NCBI GenBank assembly: GCA_964425915.1
Contig: CAYROO010000002.1
Coordinates: 444,853 to 508,852 of the forward strand
Source: Polycyclovorans sp964425915
GTDB lineage: Bacteria > Pseudomonadota > Gammaproteobacteria > Nevskiales > Nevskiaceae
Length of the DNA stretch: 64,000 nt
Reading direction: 5' to 3'
Below, piece after piece: positions 18,897 through 27,417 of this stretch (its first letter is position 1; each line of letters starts with the position of its first letter). Under the pieces are notes generated by a model that was not told the DNA's origin, ran no database searches, and worked only from the letters and a program-made list of their open reading frames with translations. Both the position numbers and the translations under genes were made by a program.

Positions 18897-19946
18897 TCAG
18901 GCGGTCTGCGGCTTCAGCAGACCGCGCTCGCGGGCCATGGTGAGGGCGGTGTCCTCGATCATGTCCTCCTGGCCGCCGACCATCTTCTGACGGCCCAGCT
19001 CCAGCAGGATCTCGCGCGCCGAAATGCCGTACTTGGCTTCGGCACGGCGGGCGAACAGCAGGAAGCTGGAATAGACGCCGGCATAGCCCAGGGTCAGCGA
19101 GTTGCGGTCGATCCGCACCGGGAAGTCCATGATCGGCGTCACCAGGTCCTCGGCGACATCGCTGATCTTGAAGACATCGACGCCGGTTTCAATGCCCATG
19201 CGGTTGCACACCGCCACGAACACCTCCATCGGTGTGTTGCCAGCCCCGGCGCCCATGCCGCCGCAGGCGCAGTCGATGCGACGCGCGCCGGCCTCGACCG
19301 CGGCGATCGAGTTGGCGACGCCCATCGACAGGTTGTGGTGGCCGTGGAAGCCGATCTCGGTTTCCGGCTTGGCCTTCTCACGCAGCAGGGCGACACGCGC
19401 CTTCACGTCGTCCGGCAGCATGTAGCCAGCGGAGTCGGTGATGTAGAGACAGTTGGCGCCGTAGGATTCCATCAGCAGCGCCTGCTCGATCAGCTGTTCC
19501 GGCTCGATCATGTGCGCCATCATCAGAAAGCCCACGGTGTCCAGGCCCATCTTGCGGCCGAGCGCGATGTGCTGCTCGGAAACGTCGGCCTCGGTGCAAT
19601 GGGTGGCGACGCGAATGGTCTTGATGCCGCAGTCGGCCGCCATCCGCAAATGATCGACGGTGCCGATGCCCGGCAACAGCAGCGCCGATACCGCGGCCTG
19701 CTTGAGGCCGGGAATCACCGCGCGCAGATATTCCTCGTCGGTCGCGGCAGGAAAACCATAGTTCACCGAGGCGCCACCCAGGCCGTCGCCATGGGTCACC
19801 TCGATCAACGGGCAGCCGGCCTCATCAAGTCCACGCGAGATGGACTGCATCTGCTCGATGGTGATCTGGTGGCGCTTGGGGTGCATGCCGTCGCGCAGCG
19901 ACATGTCGTGCACTTTGATCTTGATGCCTTGCAGGGATGTGGTCAT
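18897..19946 (-). CDS. hsaF: 4-hydroxy-2-oxo acid aldolase of the steroid/meta-cleavage lower pathway
   Basis: HMGL-like TIM-barrel class II aldolase, 349 residues, splitting 4-hydroxy-2-oxohexanoate (or -valerate) to pyruvate and an aldehyde. Motifs include VHDMSLRDGMHPKRHQ at the N-terminus, ATHCTEADVSEQH, ITDSAGYMLPDD, the metal-binding FHGHHNLS, and CGGMGAGAGNTP. Homologues are MhpE, DmpG, BphI, HsaF and TesG. The start was set at the ATG before TTSLQGIK, with GGAGCT upstream; the longer open frame reads the repeat. It normally forms a channelling complex with the acylating dehydrogenase encoded just upstream. Confidence 0.95.
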   Translation of the reverse strand: MTTSLQGIKIKVHDMSLRDGMHPKRHQITIEQMQSISRGLDEAGCPLIEVTHGDGLGGASVNYGFPAATDEEYLRAVIPGLKQAAVSALLLPGIGTVDHLRMAADCGIKTIRVATHCTEADVSEQHIALGRKMGLDTVGFLMMAHMIEPEQLIEQALLMESYGANCLYITDSAGYMLPDDVKARVALLREKAKPETEIGFHGHHNLSMGVANSIAAVEAGARRIDCACGGMGAGAGNTPMEVFVAVCNRMGIETGVDVFKISDVAEDLVTPIMDFPVRIDRNSLTLGYAGVYSSFLLFARRAEAKYGISAREILLELGRQKMVGGQEDMIEDTALTMARERGLLKPQTA

Positions 19947-19970
19947 GGGTAGCTCCGGGGAGGAAACAGC

Positions 19971-20057
19971 CGGGAATCGGGAATGGAGAATCGGGAAGGG
20001 TAGAAGCAGGGCATCTTCATGCCGTTGCGATTCCCGATTCCCGATTCCTGATTCCCG
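19971..20057. repeat. large imperfect inverted repeat of GGGAATC units between hsaG and hsaF
   Basis: A 27-base arm of CGGGAATC-type units (19971-19997) is repeated inverted at 20031-20057 with 24 of 27 matches. Between them is a 33-base loop that holds its own small stem (GGCAT-CTTC-ATGCC, 20010-20023). As RNA on either strand it would form a long hairpin. The element spans the hsaG 3' end and the hsaG-hsaF gap. Similar GATTCCCG-type intergenic repeats are known in Xanthomonadales-like genomes. I found no second copy in this window. Confidence 0.8.
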
Positions 20058-20949
20058 AGCTGCTGAGCAGCTCTTCGGCAAACATCTCGGCGGTGCGCGT
20101 GGCCGAGGCGGTCATGATGTCGAGATTGCCGGCGTACTTGGGCAGATAGTCGCCCAGCCCAGCCACCTCCATGAAGCTGGTGACGCGATTGCCGTCGAAC
20201 ACCGGGCCATTGACCAGGCGATAGCCCGGTACGTACTGCTGTACCTCGGCCACCATGTCGCGCACCGAGGCTTCGATTTCCTTTTGCTTCGGCGCCTCTG
20301 CAGTGAGGCAGTGAATGGTGTCGCGCATGATCATCGGCGGCTCCGCCGGGTTGATCACGATGATGGCCTTGCCCTCGTCGGCGCCGCCGATACGCGCCAC
20401 CGCGCCCGAGGTGGTGCGGGTGAATTCATCGATGTTCTTACGGGTGCCAGGGCCGACCGATTTGCTGGCGACGGTGGCGATGATCTCGGCGTACTTCACC
20501 TTCTGGACCCGCGACACCGCGTACACCATGGGGATGGTGGCCTGGCCGCCGCAGGTGACCATGTTGACGTTCATCTCGCGCTTGCCGGCATGCTCGCGGA
20601 GGTTGATCGGCGGCACGCAGTACGGCCCGATGGCCGCCGGCGTGAGGTCGATCATGATCACCCCCAGCGCGGTCAGCGCATCGGAGTTGGCCTTGTGCAC
20701 ATAGGCGCTGGTGGCATCGAAGGCGATCTGCACGCCATCGGCCTTCACATGCGGCACCAGCCCGGCCACGCCCTGGTCGGTGGTCTTCAGGCCATGCTCA
20801 CGGGCACGCGCAAGCCCTTCCGAGCTGGGGTCCACGCCCACCATCCACACCGGCTCCAGCAGCGTCGATCGCTTCAGCTTGTAGAGCAGGTCGGTGCCGA
20901 TGTTGCCGGGACCGATGATGGCGCACTTGATCTTCTTGGTGGTGGTCAT
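20017..20949 (-). CDS. hsaG: acylating acetaldehyde/propionaldehyde dehydrogenase
   Basis: NAD- and CoA-dependent aldehyde dehydrogenase of the MhpF/DmpF/HsaG/TesF family, 310 residues. It oxidises the aldehyde released by the partner aldolase to acyl-CoA (propionyl-CoA in steroid A-ring breakdown). Visible: Rossmann motif IIGPGNIGTDLLYKL, catalytic Cys in NMVTCGGQATIPM, and GPGTRKNIDEFTRTT. It overlaps the hydratase gene by ATGA. Oddly, the last ~12 residues (after EELLSSS) are encoded by one arm of a GGGAATC inverted repeat, so the native C-terminus has been extended by repeat sequence. Confidence 0.95.
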   Translation of the reverse strand: MTTTKKIKCAIIGPGNIGTDLLYKLKRSTLLEPVWMVGVDPSSEGLARAREHGLKTTDQGVAGLVPHVKADGVQIAFDATSAYVHKANSDALTALGVIMIDLTPAAIGPYCVPPINLREHAGKREMNVNMVTCGGQATIPMVYAVSRVQKVKYAEIIATVASKSVGPGTRKNIDEFTRTTSGAVARIGGADEGKAIIVINPAEPPMIMRDTIHCLTAEAPKQKEIEASVRDMVAEVQQYVPGYRLVNGPVFDGNRVTSFMEVAGLGDYLPKYAGNLDIMTASATRTAEMFAEELLSSSGIRNRESGIATA

Positions 20950-21743
20950 GCTTCAAATCCGATGCGGGCTTCGCCGATGCCGGCCAGCGTCATGTGGAAA
21001 CGGTCGCCCGGCAGCGCCGGCAGCAAGGGCGCCAGCGAACCGGAGAGGATGATTTCGCCCTTGAGGAAGGGAATGCCGAAGCGCCCCAGGGTGTTGGCCA
21101 GCCAGGCCACGGCGGTCGCCGGGTGGCCCTGCACCGCCGACCCCAGGCCGCTGGCGACGTGCTGGCCGTTCTTGCTGATGTCCATCTTCACCGCTGCGAG
21201 ATCCAGCGACTGCGGCTGCACCCGGTCTTCGCCGACGACGAAAATGCCGCAGGAGGCGTTGTCAGCGACGGTGTCCTGGATGCGAATCTGCCAGTCGCGG
21301 ATGCGCGAATCGACGATCTCGAAGCAGGGCAGCACATAGTCGGTGGCGTCCAGCACCTGGTCCTCGGTGACGCCGGGGCCGCGCAGGTCCTTCTTCAGCA
21401 CAAAGGCGATTTCGCCTTCGGCGCGTGGTTGGATCAGACCACTGCCGGCAATGCTGACCACTTCGCCGTTGGCGACCTGCATGCGATCGGTGAGAAAGCC
21501 AAAGTCCGGCTGGTGCACGCCCAACATGTCCTGGACCGGCTTGCTGGTGACGCCGATCTTCTTGCCGATCACGCGTTCGCCTTCGGCGCTGCGACGCTCT
21601 AGGAAGCGCAATGAGATGCGATAGGCATCATCGATGTCGATGGCGGTTTCGCGCGAGGTCAGTGGGTCCAATACCGACCGTGACCGCAGGGCGGTGAACA
21701 GCTCATCGCCGAGCGCGGCGATGCGGGCGTCGGGCAGCGCCAT
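20946..21743 (-). CDS. hsaE: 2-hydroxypenta/hexa-2,4-dienoate hydratase
   Basis: Hydratase of the MhpD/HsaE/TesE family, 265 residues. It adds water to the 2-hydroxydienoate made by the C-C hydrolase, giving a 4-hydroxy-2-oxo acid for the aldolase. Motifs typical of the FAH-like fold: IGKKIGVTSKPVQ, PRAEGEIAFVLKKDL (metal-binding Glu residues), CFEIVDSRIRDW, and the C-terminal LSGSLAPLLPALPGD. The start is the ATG overlapping the hydrolase stop (TGATG) and the stop overlaps the dehydrogenase start (ATGA), so hsaD-E-G is a tight operon. Confidence 0.95.
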   Translation of the reverse strand: MALPDARIAALGDELFTALRSRSVLDPLTSRETAIDIDDAYRISLRFLERRSAEGERVIGKKIGVTSKPVQDMLGVHQPDFGFLTDRMQVANGEVVSIAGSGLIQPRAEGEIAFVLKKDLRGPGVTEDQVLDATDYVLPCFEIVDSRIRDWQIRIQDTVADNASCGIFVVGEDRVQPQSLDLAAVKMDISKNGQHVASGLGSAVQGHPATAVAWLANTLGRFGIPFLKGEIILSGSLAPLLPALPGDRFHMTLAGIGEARIGFEA

Positions 21744-22570
21744 CAGCCGTGCTCCAGAAAATCGATGACGGTACGGTTGAACAGGTCCCGGTGCTCGATC
21801 ATCACCCAGTGACCGCAGTTGGGGACCAGCACCATGCGGCCATTCCGTAGGCCCTTGGCCAGTCGCAGGATGCCGCTGTCCGGCATCATCTGTTCGTTGA
21901 GGCCCCACAGCGTCAGCGCCGGGCAGGTGATCTCGCCGAGGCGGTCGCTGAAGTTGGGGACCTTGAGGGTCTGGATCACCTTGGGGTTCTGGGTGGTGGC
22001 CAGTACCGCCCGCTCGTGCACCAGCTGGTCGCTGACGCAGGCCGGGTCGACCACGAAGGCGGATTGGAAGAAGGCTTTCAGTTCCGGCTCGCCCACCGCT
22101 TGGCCACTCCCATAGAGTTTGAACATGGCCTGCATGCCCGGCATCGCCAGGTAGTCCGGCAGGTCATTGAGTCCACCCGGCGCCATCAGCACCAGGCGCT
22201 CTACCCGCGATGGATGCGCCAGCGCCATGCCCAGTGCGACGGCGCCGCCCAGTGAGTTCCCCACCGGGGTGCAGCGGTCAAGCTCCAGAGCGTCCAGCAG
22301 CTGCACCATGTCATCAACGAAAACGTCGAGGTGATAGTCCAGGTCCGGTTTGTCGGAATAGCCGAAGCCGGGCAGGTCCGGCACGATGCAGCGATAACCG
22401 GCGGCGACCAATGCCGGCACGTTGCCGTTGAAGTTGGAGTGCCCGCAGGCGCCGTTGCCGGAGCCGTGCAGGAACAGCAGCGCGGGCCCCTGGCCGAGGT
22501 CGTGATAGTGGATGCGGTGACCGTTCGCCAGCGTGGCGTAGCGACCCTCGGGGACGGGACGTTCGTTCAT
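21743..22570 (-). CDS. hsaD: meta-cleavage C-C bond hydrolase (4,9-DSHA hydrolase type)
   Basis: Alpha/beta hydrolase of 275 residues that splits the meta-cleavage product of ring A (4,9-DSHA) into the bicyclic HIP acid and a hydroxydienoate. Motifs: FLHGSGNGACGHSNF (oxyanion region), DLPGFGYSDKP, nucleophile elbow GNSLGGA, and catalytic His in PNCGHWVMIEH. The acid loop reads WGLNEQMMP, with Glu where Asp is usual; this may be a feature of proteobacterial TesD. The start at 22570 is preferred, and an in-frame ATG at 22579 is the alternative. First gene of hsaDEGF; divergent from an SDR gene. Confidence 0.92.
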   Translation of the reverse strand: MNERPVPEGRYATLANGHRIHYHDLGQGPALLFLHGSGNGACGHSNFNGNVPALVAAGYRCIVPDLPGFGYSDKPDLDYHLDVFVDDMVQLLDALELDRCTPVGNSLGGAVALGMALAHPSRVERLVLMAPGGLNDLPDYLAMPGMQAMFKLYGSGQAVGEPELKAFFQSAFVVDPACVSDQLVHERAVLATTQNPKVIQTLKVPNFSDRLGEITCPALTLWGLNEQMMPDSGILRLAKGLRNGRMVLVPNCGHWVMIEHRDLFNRTVIDFLEHG

Positions 22571-22699
22571 GGCGCGCATGGTTGCGCGGCGCCCGCGCGC
22601 GGGCTTCACCTGTTCAGACGATGCCGGGCGCCACCAGTGACCTAGCATCTGCTGCAACAACGGGCGTTGCGGTGCCCATCGGATTCCGGGAGAACGCAG

Positions 22700-23467
22700 G
22701 TGGCGGACGCGGCACGGGTGGTGTTGGTGACCGGCGGTGGCAAGGGCGTGGGGCGGGGCATCACCGAGGTGTTCCTGCGCCAGGGTGCGCAGGTGATCAT
22801 CTGTGGCCGTAGCGCGCCGGACACCCTGCCGGCCGTTGCCGGCCGAGAAGCCGCGTTCCTGCCTTGCGACGTACGCGACAGCGCCGCCGTGGCGACGATG
22901 TTCGGCGAAATCGCCGATCGCTACGGCCGTCTCGATGTGCTGGTCAACAATGCCGGCGGCGCGCCGTTCGCGATGGCCGATGCGGCCTCGCCGCGCTTCC
23001 ACGAGAAGATCATCGCGCTCAACCTGCTGGCGCCGCTGCAGCTGGCGCAGGAAGCCAACCGCCTGATGCAGCGGCAGCCCGAGGGCGGGGTGGTGGTGTT
23101 CGTCGCCAGCGTTTCGGCCTTGCGGCCGTCGCCGGGCACCGCCGCCTATGGTGCCGCCAAGGCCGGCATTCTCAGCCTGACCCAGTCGCTGGCGGTGGAG
23201 TGGGCGCCCAAGGTGCGCGTGGTGGCGGTGACGCCCGGCCTGGTGCGCACTGAGCAGTCGCACCTGCATTACGGCGACGAGGCCGGGATCGCCCAGGTGT
23301 CCGCCACCGTCCCGCTGCAGCGCATGGCCCAACCTGAGGATATCGGCGAGGCCTGTGCGTGGTTGTCGAGCCCGGCGGCCAGCTATGCCAGCGGCACGCA
23401 TCTGATGCTCAACGGCGGCGGCGAACGGCCGGCGTTTCTGGATGCGGCCAGCGTGAACCAGACATAA
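22700..23467 (+). CDS. short-chain dehydrogenase/reductase
   Basis: Classical SDR of 255 residues. Visible: VLVTGGGKGVGRGI cofactor loop, NNAGG, catalytic Ser in VASVSALRP, and YGAAK catalytic Tyr/Lys. The GTG start at 22700 has GGGAG 8 bases upstream; a longer TTG-started frame is less likely. It is divergent from hsaD and lies 33 bases before the DUF3604 gene, so it may be co-transcribed with either neighbour's regulon. A hydroxysteroid or hydroxyacyl-CoA substrate is plausible from context; nothing in the sequence fixes it. Confidence 0.88.
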   Translation: MADAARVVLVTGGGKGVGRGITEVFLRQGAQVIICGRSAPDTLPAVAGREAAFLPCDVRDSAAVATMFGEIADRYGRLDVLVNNAGGAPFAMADAASPRFHEKIIALNLLAPLQLAQEANRLMQRQPEGGVVVFVASVSALRPSPGTAAYGAAKAGILSLTQSLAVEWAPKVRVVAVTPGLVRTEQSHLHYGDEAGIAQVSATVPLQRMAQPEDIGEACAWLSSPAASYASGTHLMLNGGGERPAFLDAASVNQT

Positions 23468-23500
23468 ACGACGCGCCACAACGGCGCGCGGGAGGGGTGG

Positions 23501-25486
23501 ATGCGCAAAGTGATACCGGGTTTTGCTGCCCTGGTGCTCGCGGCCTGTGGTGGCAGCTCGCCGGTTCCCAGCGACCTGGGCGGGCCGGTGGCCGAGCAGC
23601 GGACCTGCGTGGATGCCAATCCCCGCCGTAATCCCTATTTCGGCGACCTGCATGTCCACACCGTCTATTCGCTGGATGCCAACACGCAGGGCACGATCAT
23701 CACGCCGGACGAGGCCTATCGCTTCGCCCGTGGCGAGCGCCTCGGGATTCAGCCCTACACTCCGGAAGGCGAGCCGCTGCGGTTCAGTCAGCTGGCACGG
23801 CCGCTGGACTTTGCTGCGGTCACCGACCACGCCGAGCTGTTCGGCGAGGTCACGATCTGCACCGACCCCACGGCCGCGGGCTATTTTTCGCCGGAGTGCC
23901 TGTTGTACCGAGCCTCCCCGGAGCAGTCTTTCATCATCTTCAACCTGATTGCCGTGGGGCTGCCGGAGTTGCCGCAGTTCCCGGTACCGGAGGGCATTCC
24001 GGTGGTCTCCGATCTGCCCATCCTCGGCAGCGAGGGCACCATTCCGCGCCTGCCCTACTGCGGGCTGGGGGGGCGTCGATGTCTGGATGCGGCGCTGACG
24101 CCCTGGCGTGACATCCAGCGCGCCGCCGAAGCCCACTATGACCGGGGCGAGGACTGTCGCTTCACCACCTTCGTCGGCTACGAGTGGACCGGCGCCCCGT
24201 TGTCCAACAACCTCCATCGCAACGTCATCTTTTCCAATGAGGTGGTGCCGGAGTATCCGCCGGCCTACCAGGAGCATCCCTCGCCCGAGCAGTTGTGGAC
24301 CGCGCTCGATGAACAGTGCCGCACGGAGCTGGGCTGTGCCTGGTTGAGCATCCCGCACAACTCCAACCTCAGCGCCGGCACCATGTTCGAGACCGCCGAC
24401 CGCAACGGCCGGCCCTACGATGCCGCGCTGGCGGCGGCACGGCAGCGCAACGAACCGCTGGCCGAGATCTATCAGCACAAGGGGCAGTCGGAGTGTCTCG
24501 GTACCCAGGGTGCCGGTATGCAGGACGAGCTCTGCGGCTTCGAGCTGCTGCCCTACAACAACCTCACCGGCGACCGCTTCGGCGGCGTCAACACCGGACC
24601 GCCGGTGGAACAGGATTTTCTGCGCGAAGCCCTCAAGGCCGGCCTGCAGACGGAGCGCACGCTGGGCGTGAATCCGTTCAAGTACGGCTTCATCGGCAGT
24701 ACCGACACCCACCTCGGCACCCCCGGCCTGGCCGCCGAGGCGGACTACCCCGGGCACGGCGGTGCCGGCCTTGCCGCCACCGACAGCGTGCCGGAAGGTC
24801 TTACCGACCTCATCGAGAACAGCCCCGGCGGGCTGGCGGTACTGTGGGCCGAGCAGAACACCCGGCGCGACCTGTTTGCCGCGATGCGGCGGCGCGAGGC
24901 CTACGCCACCAGCGGCAACCGGCCCATCGTGCGTTTCTACGGTGGCTGGTCGCTGCCGGCCACCGCCTGCAGTGCCCCCGACTTTGCCGCCGCCGGGGAT
25001 GCCCATGGCGTGCCGATGGGCGCCGATCTGCCGACGCGCGCCGCCACTGACGGGGCCCCCCGTTTCGCCCTGTCGGCCTTGCGCGATGCCGCGCCCAGTG
25101 CCGAGCCACTGCAGCGCATCCAGATCATCAAGGGCTGGATTGATGCCGCCGGCGAGACCCACGAACAGGTGTTCGACATCGGCGGCGATGCCGACAACGG
25201 GGCCACGGTCGATCTGGCCACCTGCGAAACCGCGGGCCCGGGGTTCGCCCAACTCTGCGCGGTCTGGGAAGACCCCGACTTTGATCCCGCACAAGCCGCG
25301 TTCTACTACGCCCGCGTGGTGGAAAACCCCAGCTGCCGCTGGTCGACGCGGCAGTGCCTGGCGGCCGGGGTGGACTGCGCGGTGCCGGACGCGGTGCCTG
25401 AGGCCTTCGCCGACTGCTGCAATGCCGACTATCCGAAAACCGTCCAGGAGCGCGCCTGGACCTCGCCGATCTGGTACCGCCCATGA
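23501..25486 (+). CDS. DUF3604 lipoprotein, PHP-like predicted metal-dependent hydrolase
   Basis: Exported protein of 661 residues with a lipoprotein signal (lipobox LAAC, Cys16), so it is anchored in the envelope. The mature part begins YFGDLHVHTVYSLDA, the metal-binding His motif of PHP-type hydrolases, and has further candidate ligands in VTDHAELFG, IPHNSNLSAG, EIYQHKGQSEC and GSTDTHLG, the DUF3604 signature. Its reaction is not established. Many Cys residues in the mature part suit a periplasmic disulfide-bonded enzyme. GGAGGGG precedes the ATG; the stop overlaps the parvulin gene by ATGA. Confidence 0.9.
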   Translation: MRKVIPGFAALVLAACGGSSPVPSDLGGPVAEQRTCVDANPRRNPYFGDLHVHTVYSLDANTQGTIITPDEAYRFARGERLGIQPYTPEGEPLRFSQLARPLDFAAVTDHAELFGEVTICTDPTAAGYFSPECLLYRASPEQSFIIFNLIAVGLPELPQFPVPEGIPVVSDLPILGSEGTIPRLPYCGLGGRRCLDAALTPWRDIQRAAEAHYDRGEDCRFTTFVGYEWTGAPLSNNLHRNVIFSNEVVPEYPPAYQEHPSPEQLWTALDEQCRTELGCAWLSIPHNSNLSAGTMFETADRNGRPYDAALAAARQRNEPLAEIYQHKGQSECLGTQGAGMQDELCGFELLPYNNLTGDRFGGVNTGPPVEQDFLREALKAGLQTERTLGVNPFKYGFIGSTDTHLGTPGLAAEADYPGHGGAGLAATDSVPEGLTDLIENSPGGLAVLWAEQNTRRDLFAAMRRREAYATSGNRPIVRFYGGWSLPATACSAPDFAAAGDAHGVPMGADLPTRAATDGAPRFALSALRDAAPSAEPLQRIQIIKGWIDAAGETHEQVFDIGGDADNGATVDLATCETAGPGFAQLCAVWEDPDFDPAQAAFYYARVVENPSCRWSTRQCLAAGVDCAVPDAVPEAFADCCNADYPKTVQERAWTSPIWYRP

Positions 25487-26346
25487 GCCGGTGGTGGCGC
25501 GCGCCGGGGCTGCATTTCCTGCTGATCGGCGCCGGGCTGCTGTGGCTGAGTCGGCAGGGCACGCCACCGCCGGAGCCGCTGACGGTGACCGACGCCCTGC
25601 GGGCACAGGTGACCCAGGCCTGGCGCCAGGAGACCGGCCGCGCGCCGACACCGGAGGAAGCCGCCGCGGCGCTCGCCCATGCGCTCGATGAGGCGCGCCT
25701 GCTGCAGGCCGCGCTGGCGGCGGGTTGGGATGCGCGGGATCCTGTGGTGCGGACACGTCTGATCAGCAATCTGCGCCTGGCCGATCCCGACCGGGAAGCC
25801 GACGACGACACCTTATTGGCTGAAGCGCTGGCGTTGGGGATGGCCGAGGCTGACCCGGTGGCGCGGCGGCGGCTGATCGATCGTCAGCGGCGTGCGCTGT
25901 CGTCGCCATCCGCCATCCCCGCCAGCGCCCTGCACGCGGATGCTGACGATGCGCCTTTGCGCTACGGCTTTGAACAGCGCTATTTCGGCCAAGACCGCGC
26001 GGCGGCCGAAGCCGCGCGTCTGATGCTGGCCGAAGGTGGCCAGGTCGACAGCACCCCGCTGCTGCTGGGTAACCGGCAGGCGCCGGCCACCCTCGATGCG
26101 GTCTCGCAGCGCTGGGGCCCGGCGCTGGCACAGGCCTTGCCGACGCTGACCCTGGGCCAGTGGTCACCGCCGCTGCAGTCGGCCTACGGTTGGCATCTGC
26201 TGCGGGTGTCGGCGGTGGAGCCGGCCACGGGGCATCGGCCCAGCCGGATCGGTCGCGCCTATGGCTGGCTGTCGGCACACGGCCGGGCGCATTCCGAGGC
26301 AGGTTTGACCGCGCTGCGGCAACGCTACCCGGTGGCAACGCCATGA
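25483..26346 (+). CDS. membrane-anchored parvulin-type peptidyl-prolyl isomerase
   Basis: Protein of 287 residues with a single N-terminal membrane helix (about 10-24) and a periplasmic chain. The helical segment (EEAAAALAHALDEARLLQAAL) resembles the SurA/PpiD N-terminal chaperone region, and the C-terminal part (RYFGQDRAAAEAARLML ... LGQWSPPLQSAYGWHLLRV) the PpiC parvulin fold. It overlaps its neighbours by 4 bases on both sides, between a DUF3604 lipoprotein and a HupE/UreJ-type protein. It probably helps fold or process a product of this unit, most likely the DUF3604 enzyme (inference). Confidence 0.75.
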   Translation: MSRWWRAPGLHFLLIGAGLLWLSRQGTPPPEPLTVTDALRAQVTQAWRQETGRAPTPEEAAAALAHALDEARLLQAALAAGWDARDPVVRTRLISNLRLADPDREADDDTLLAEALALGMAEADPVARRRLIDRQRRALSSPSAIPASALHADADDAPLRYGFEQRYFGQDRAAAEAARLMLAEGGQVDSTPLLLGNRQAPATLDAVSQRWGPALAQALPTLTLGQWSPPLQSAYGWHLLRVSAVEPATGHRPSRIGRAYGWLSAHGRAHSEAGLTALRQRYPVATP

Positions 26347-27335
26347 GCTGCCGCTGGCTGGTCCTGGGGCTGCTGGCGCTGGCCGGCGCCGCCGGCGCGC
26401 ATCCGTTGGCGCCAGCGCTGTGGGTGCTCGAATCTGAGGGCGAATCCGTAACCGTGCGCTGGCAGGTGACGCCCGGCAGCGTCGCCGCACGCCAGCTGCA
26501 ACCGCGCTGGCCCGCCGCCTGTGAGACGCGCTCGGCCGCTGTGCCGGACACCGTTCGCAGTGCCGAGCGGCGGCAGTGGACCCTGCACTGCCCAGGTGGA
26601 TTGGCCGGGCAGACCGTGGCGGTCGACGGTCTCACGACGACGCCGGTGAATGTCATCCTGCGCTGGCAGCCGCAGGGTGCCGCCGCCCATACCTGGCTGC
26701 TGGATGCCGGACAGCCGGCGGTGACCCTGCCATGGCCCGGCGCGGTCCGGTCAGTGCTGCCGCAGTACCTGGGGCTGGGCGTGGAGCACCTGCTGCTGGG
26801 GCCGGATCACGTGTTGTTCGTGCTGGGCATCGTGCTGCTGGTGCGCGGCAGACGTCGTCTGGTGTGGACCCTGAGCGCCTTCACCTTGGGCCATAGCCTG
26901 ACCCTGGCACTGGCCGCCACCGGGCGCTTGCAGGTGTGGCCAGCGCTGACCGAGTGGTTAATCGCCTTGAGCCTGTTCTGGCTGGCACTGGAAGCGGCGC
27001 GGCCGCCCAAGCAGCGGCGTGGGGCCTGGCAGCAGCAGCCGGGCGTGCTGGCCTTCGGCTTTGGCCTGTTCCACGGCCTGGGCTTCGCCGGCGTACTGGC
27101 CGAGATCGGCCTGCCGACCGGGGCGCTGATTCCGGCTTTGTTGGGCTTCAACCTGGGGATCGAACTGGGGCAGCTACTACTGGTGGCGGTGCTGTTGGGC
27201 CTGAGGGCGCTGTTGGCCCGCGGCGCCACGGCGATGCCACGCTGGGCGGCGGCAGTGCCGGTGTATGCGATGGGCGGGCTGGCAGCGTACTGGTGCCTCG
27301 AGCGCGGAGCCCCGTTGCTGGGCCTCAATGGCTAA
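26343..27335 (+). CDS. HupE/UreJ-family membrane protein
   Basis: Protein of 330 residues: signal peptide (LVLGLLALAGAAGAHP), a periplasmic beta-rich region of ~120 residues, then a polytopic domain with the HupE/UreJ_2 signature EHLLLGPDHVLFVLG, FTLGHSLTLALA and GLFHGLGFAGVL. HupE and UreJ proteins are Ni2+ or Co2+ permeases, and the His/Asp-rich motifs fit metal passage. Overlapping the parvulin gene and following the DUF3604 gene, it may supply a metal to that envelope enzyme. The metal is unknown. The start follows the ATGA overlap. Confidence 0.82.
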   Translation: MSCRWLVLGLLALAGAAGAHPLAPALWVLESEGESVTVRWQVTPGSVAARQLQPRWPAACETRSAAVPDTVRSAERRQWTLHCPGGLAGQTVAVDGLTTTPVNVILRWQPQGAAAHTWLLDAGQPAVTLPWPGAVRSVLPQYLGLGVEHLLLGPDHVLFVLGIVLLVRGRRRLVWTLSAFTLGHSLTLALAATGRLQVWPALTEWLIALSLFWLALEAARPPKQRRGAWQQQPGVLAFGFGLFHGLGFAGVLAEIGLPTGALIPALLGFNLGIELGQLLLVAVLLGLRALLARGATAMPRWAAAVPVYAMGGLAAYWCLERGAPLLGLNG

Positions 27336-27417
27336 GGAAATCCGATACGCGCAGGAGCAGGTGTAGAATGCTGCGGTGCAACATACTGATCGCGGACAGG
27401 CCGCGAGGAGGTCGACA

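Noticed and set aside
19840..21339. 499-codon plus-strand frame opposite hsaG and hsaE
   Set aside because: Antisense to well-conserved enzymes; translation is rich in Arg/His/Gly without a recognisable domain.
21743..25756. A 1337-codon open frame on the minus strand extending upstream from hsaD
   Set aside because: Only the last ~275 codons are hsaD. The rest is antisense to the SDR, DUF3604 and parvulin genes, has a low-complexity Arg/Gly/Ala/His-rich translation without domains, and arises from the high GC of those genes.
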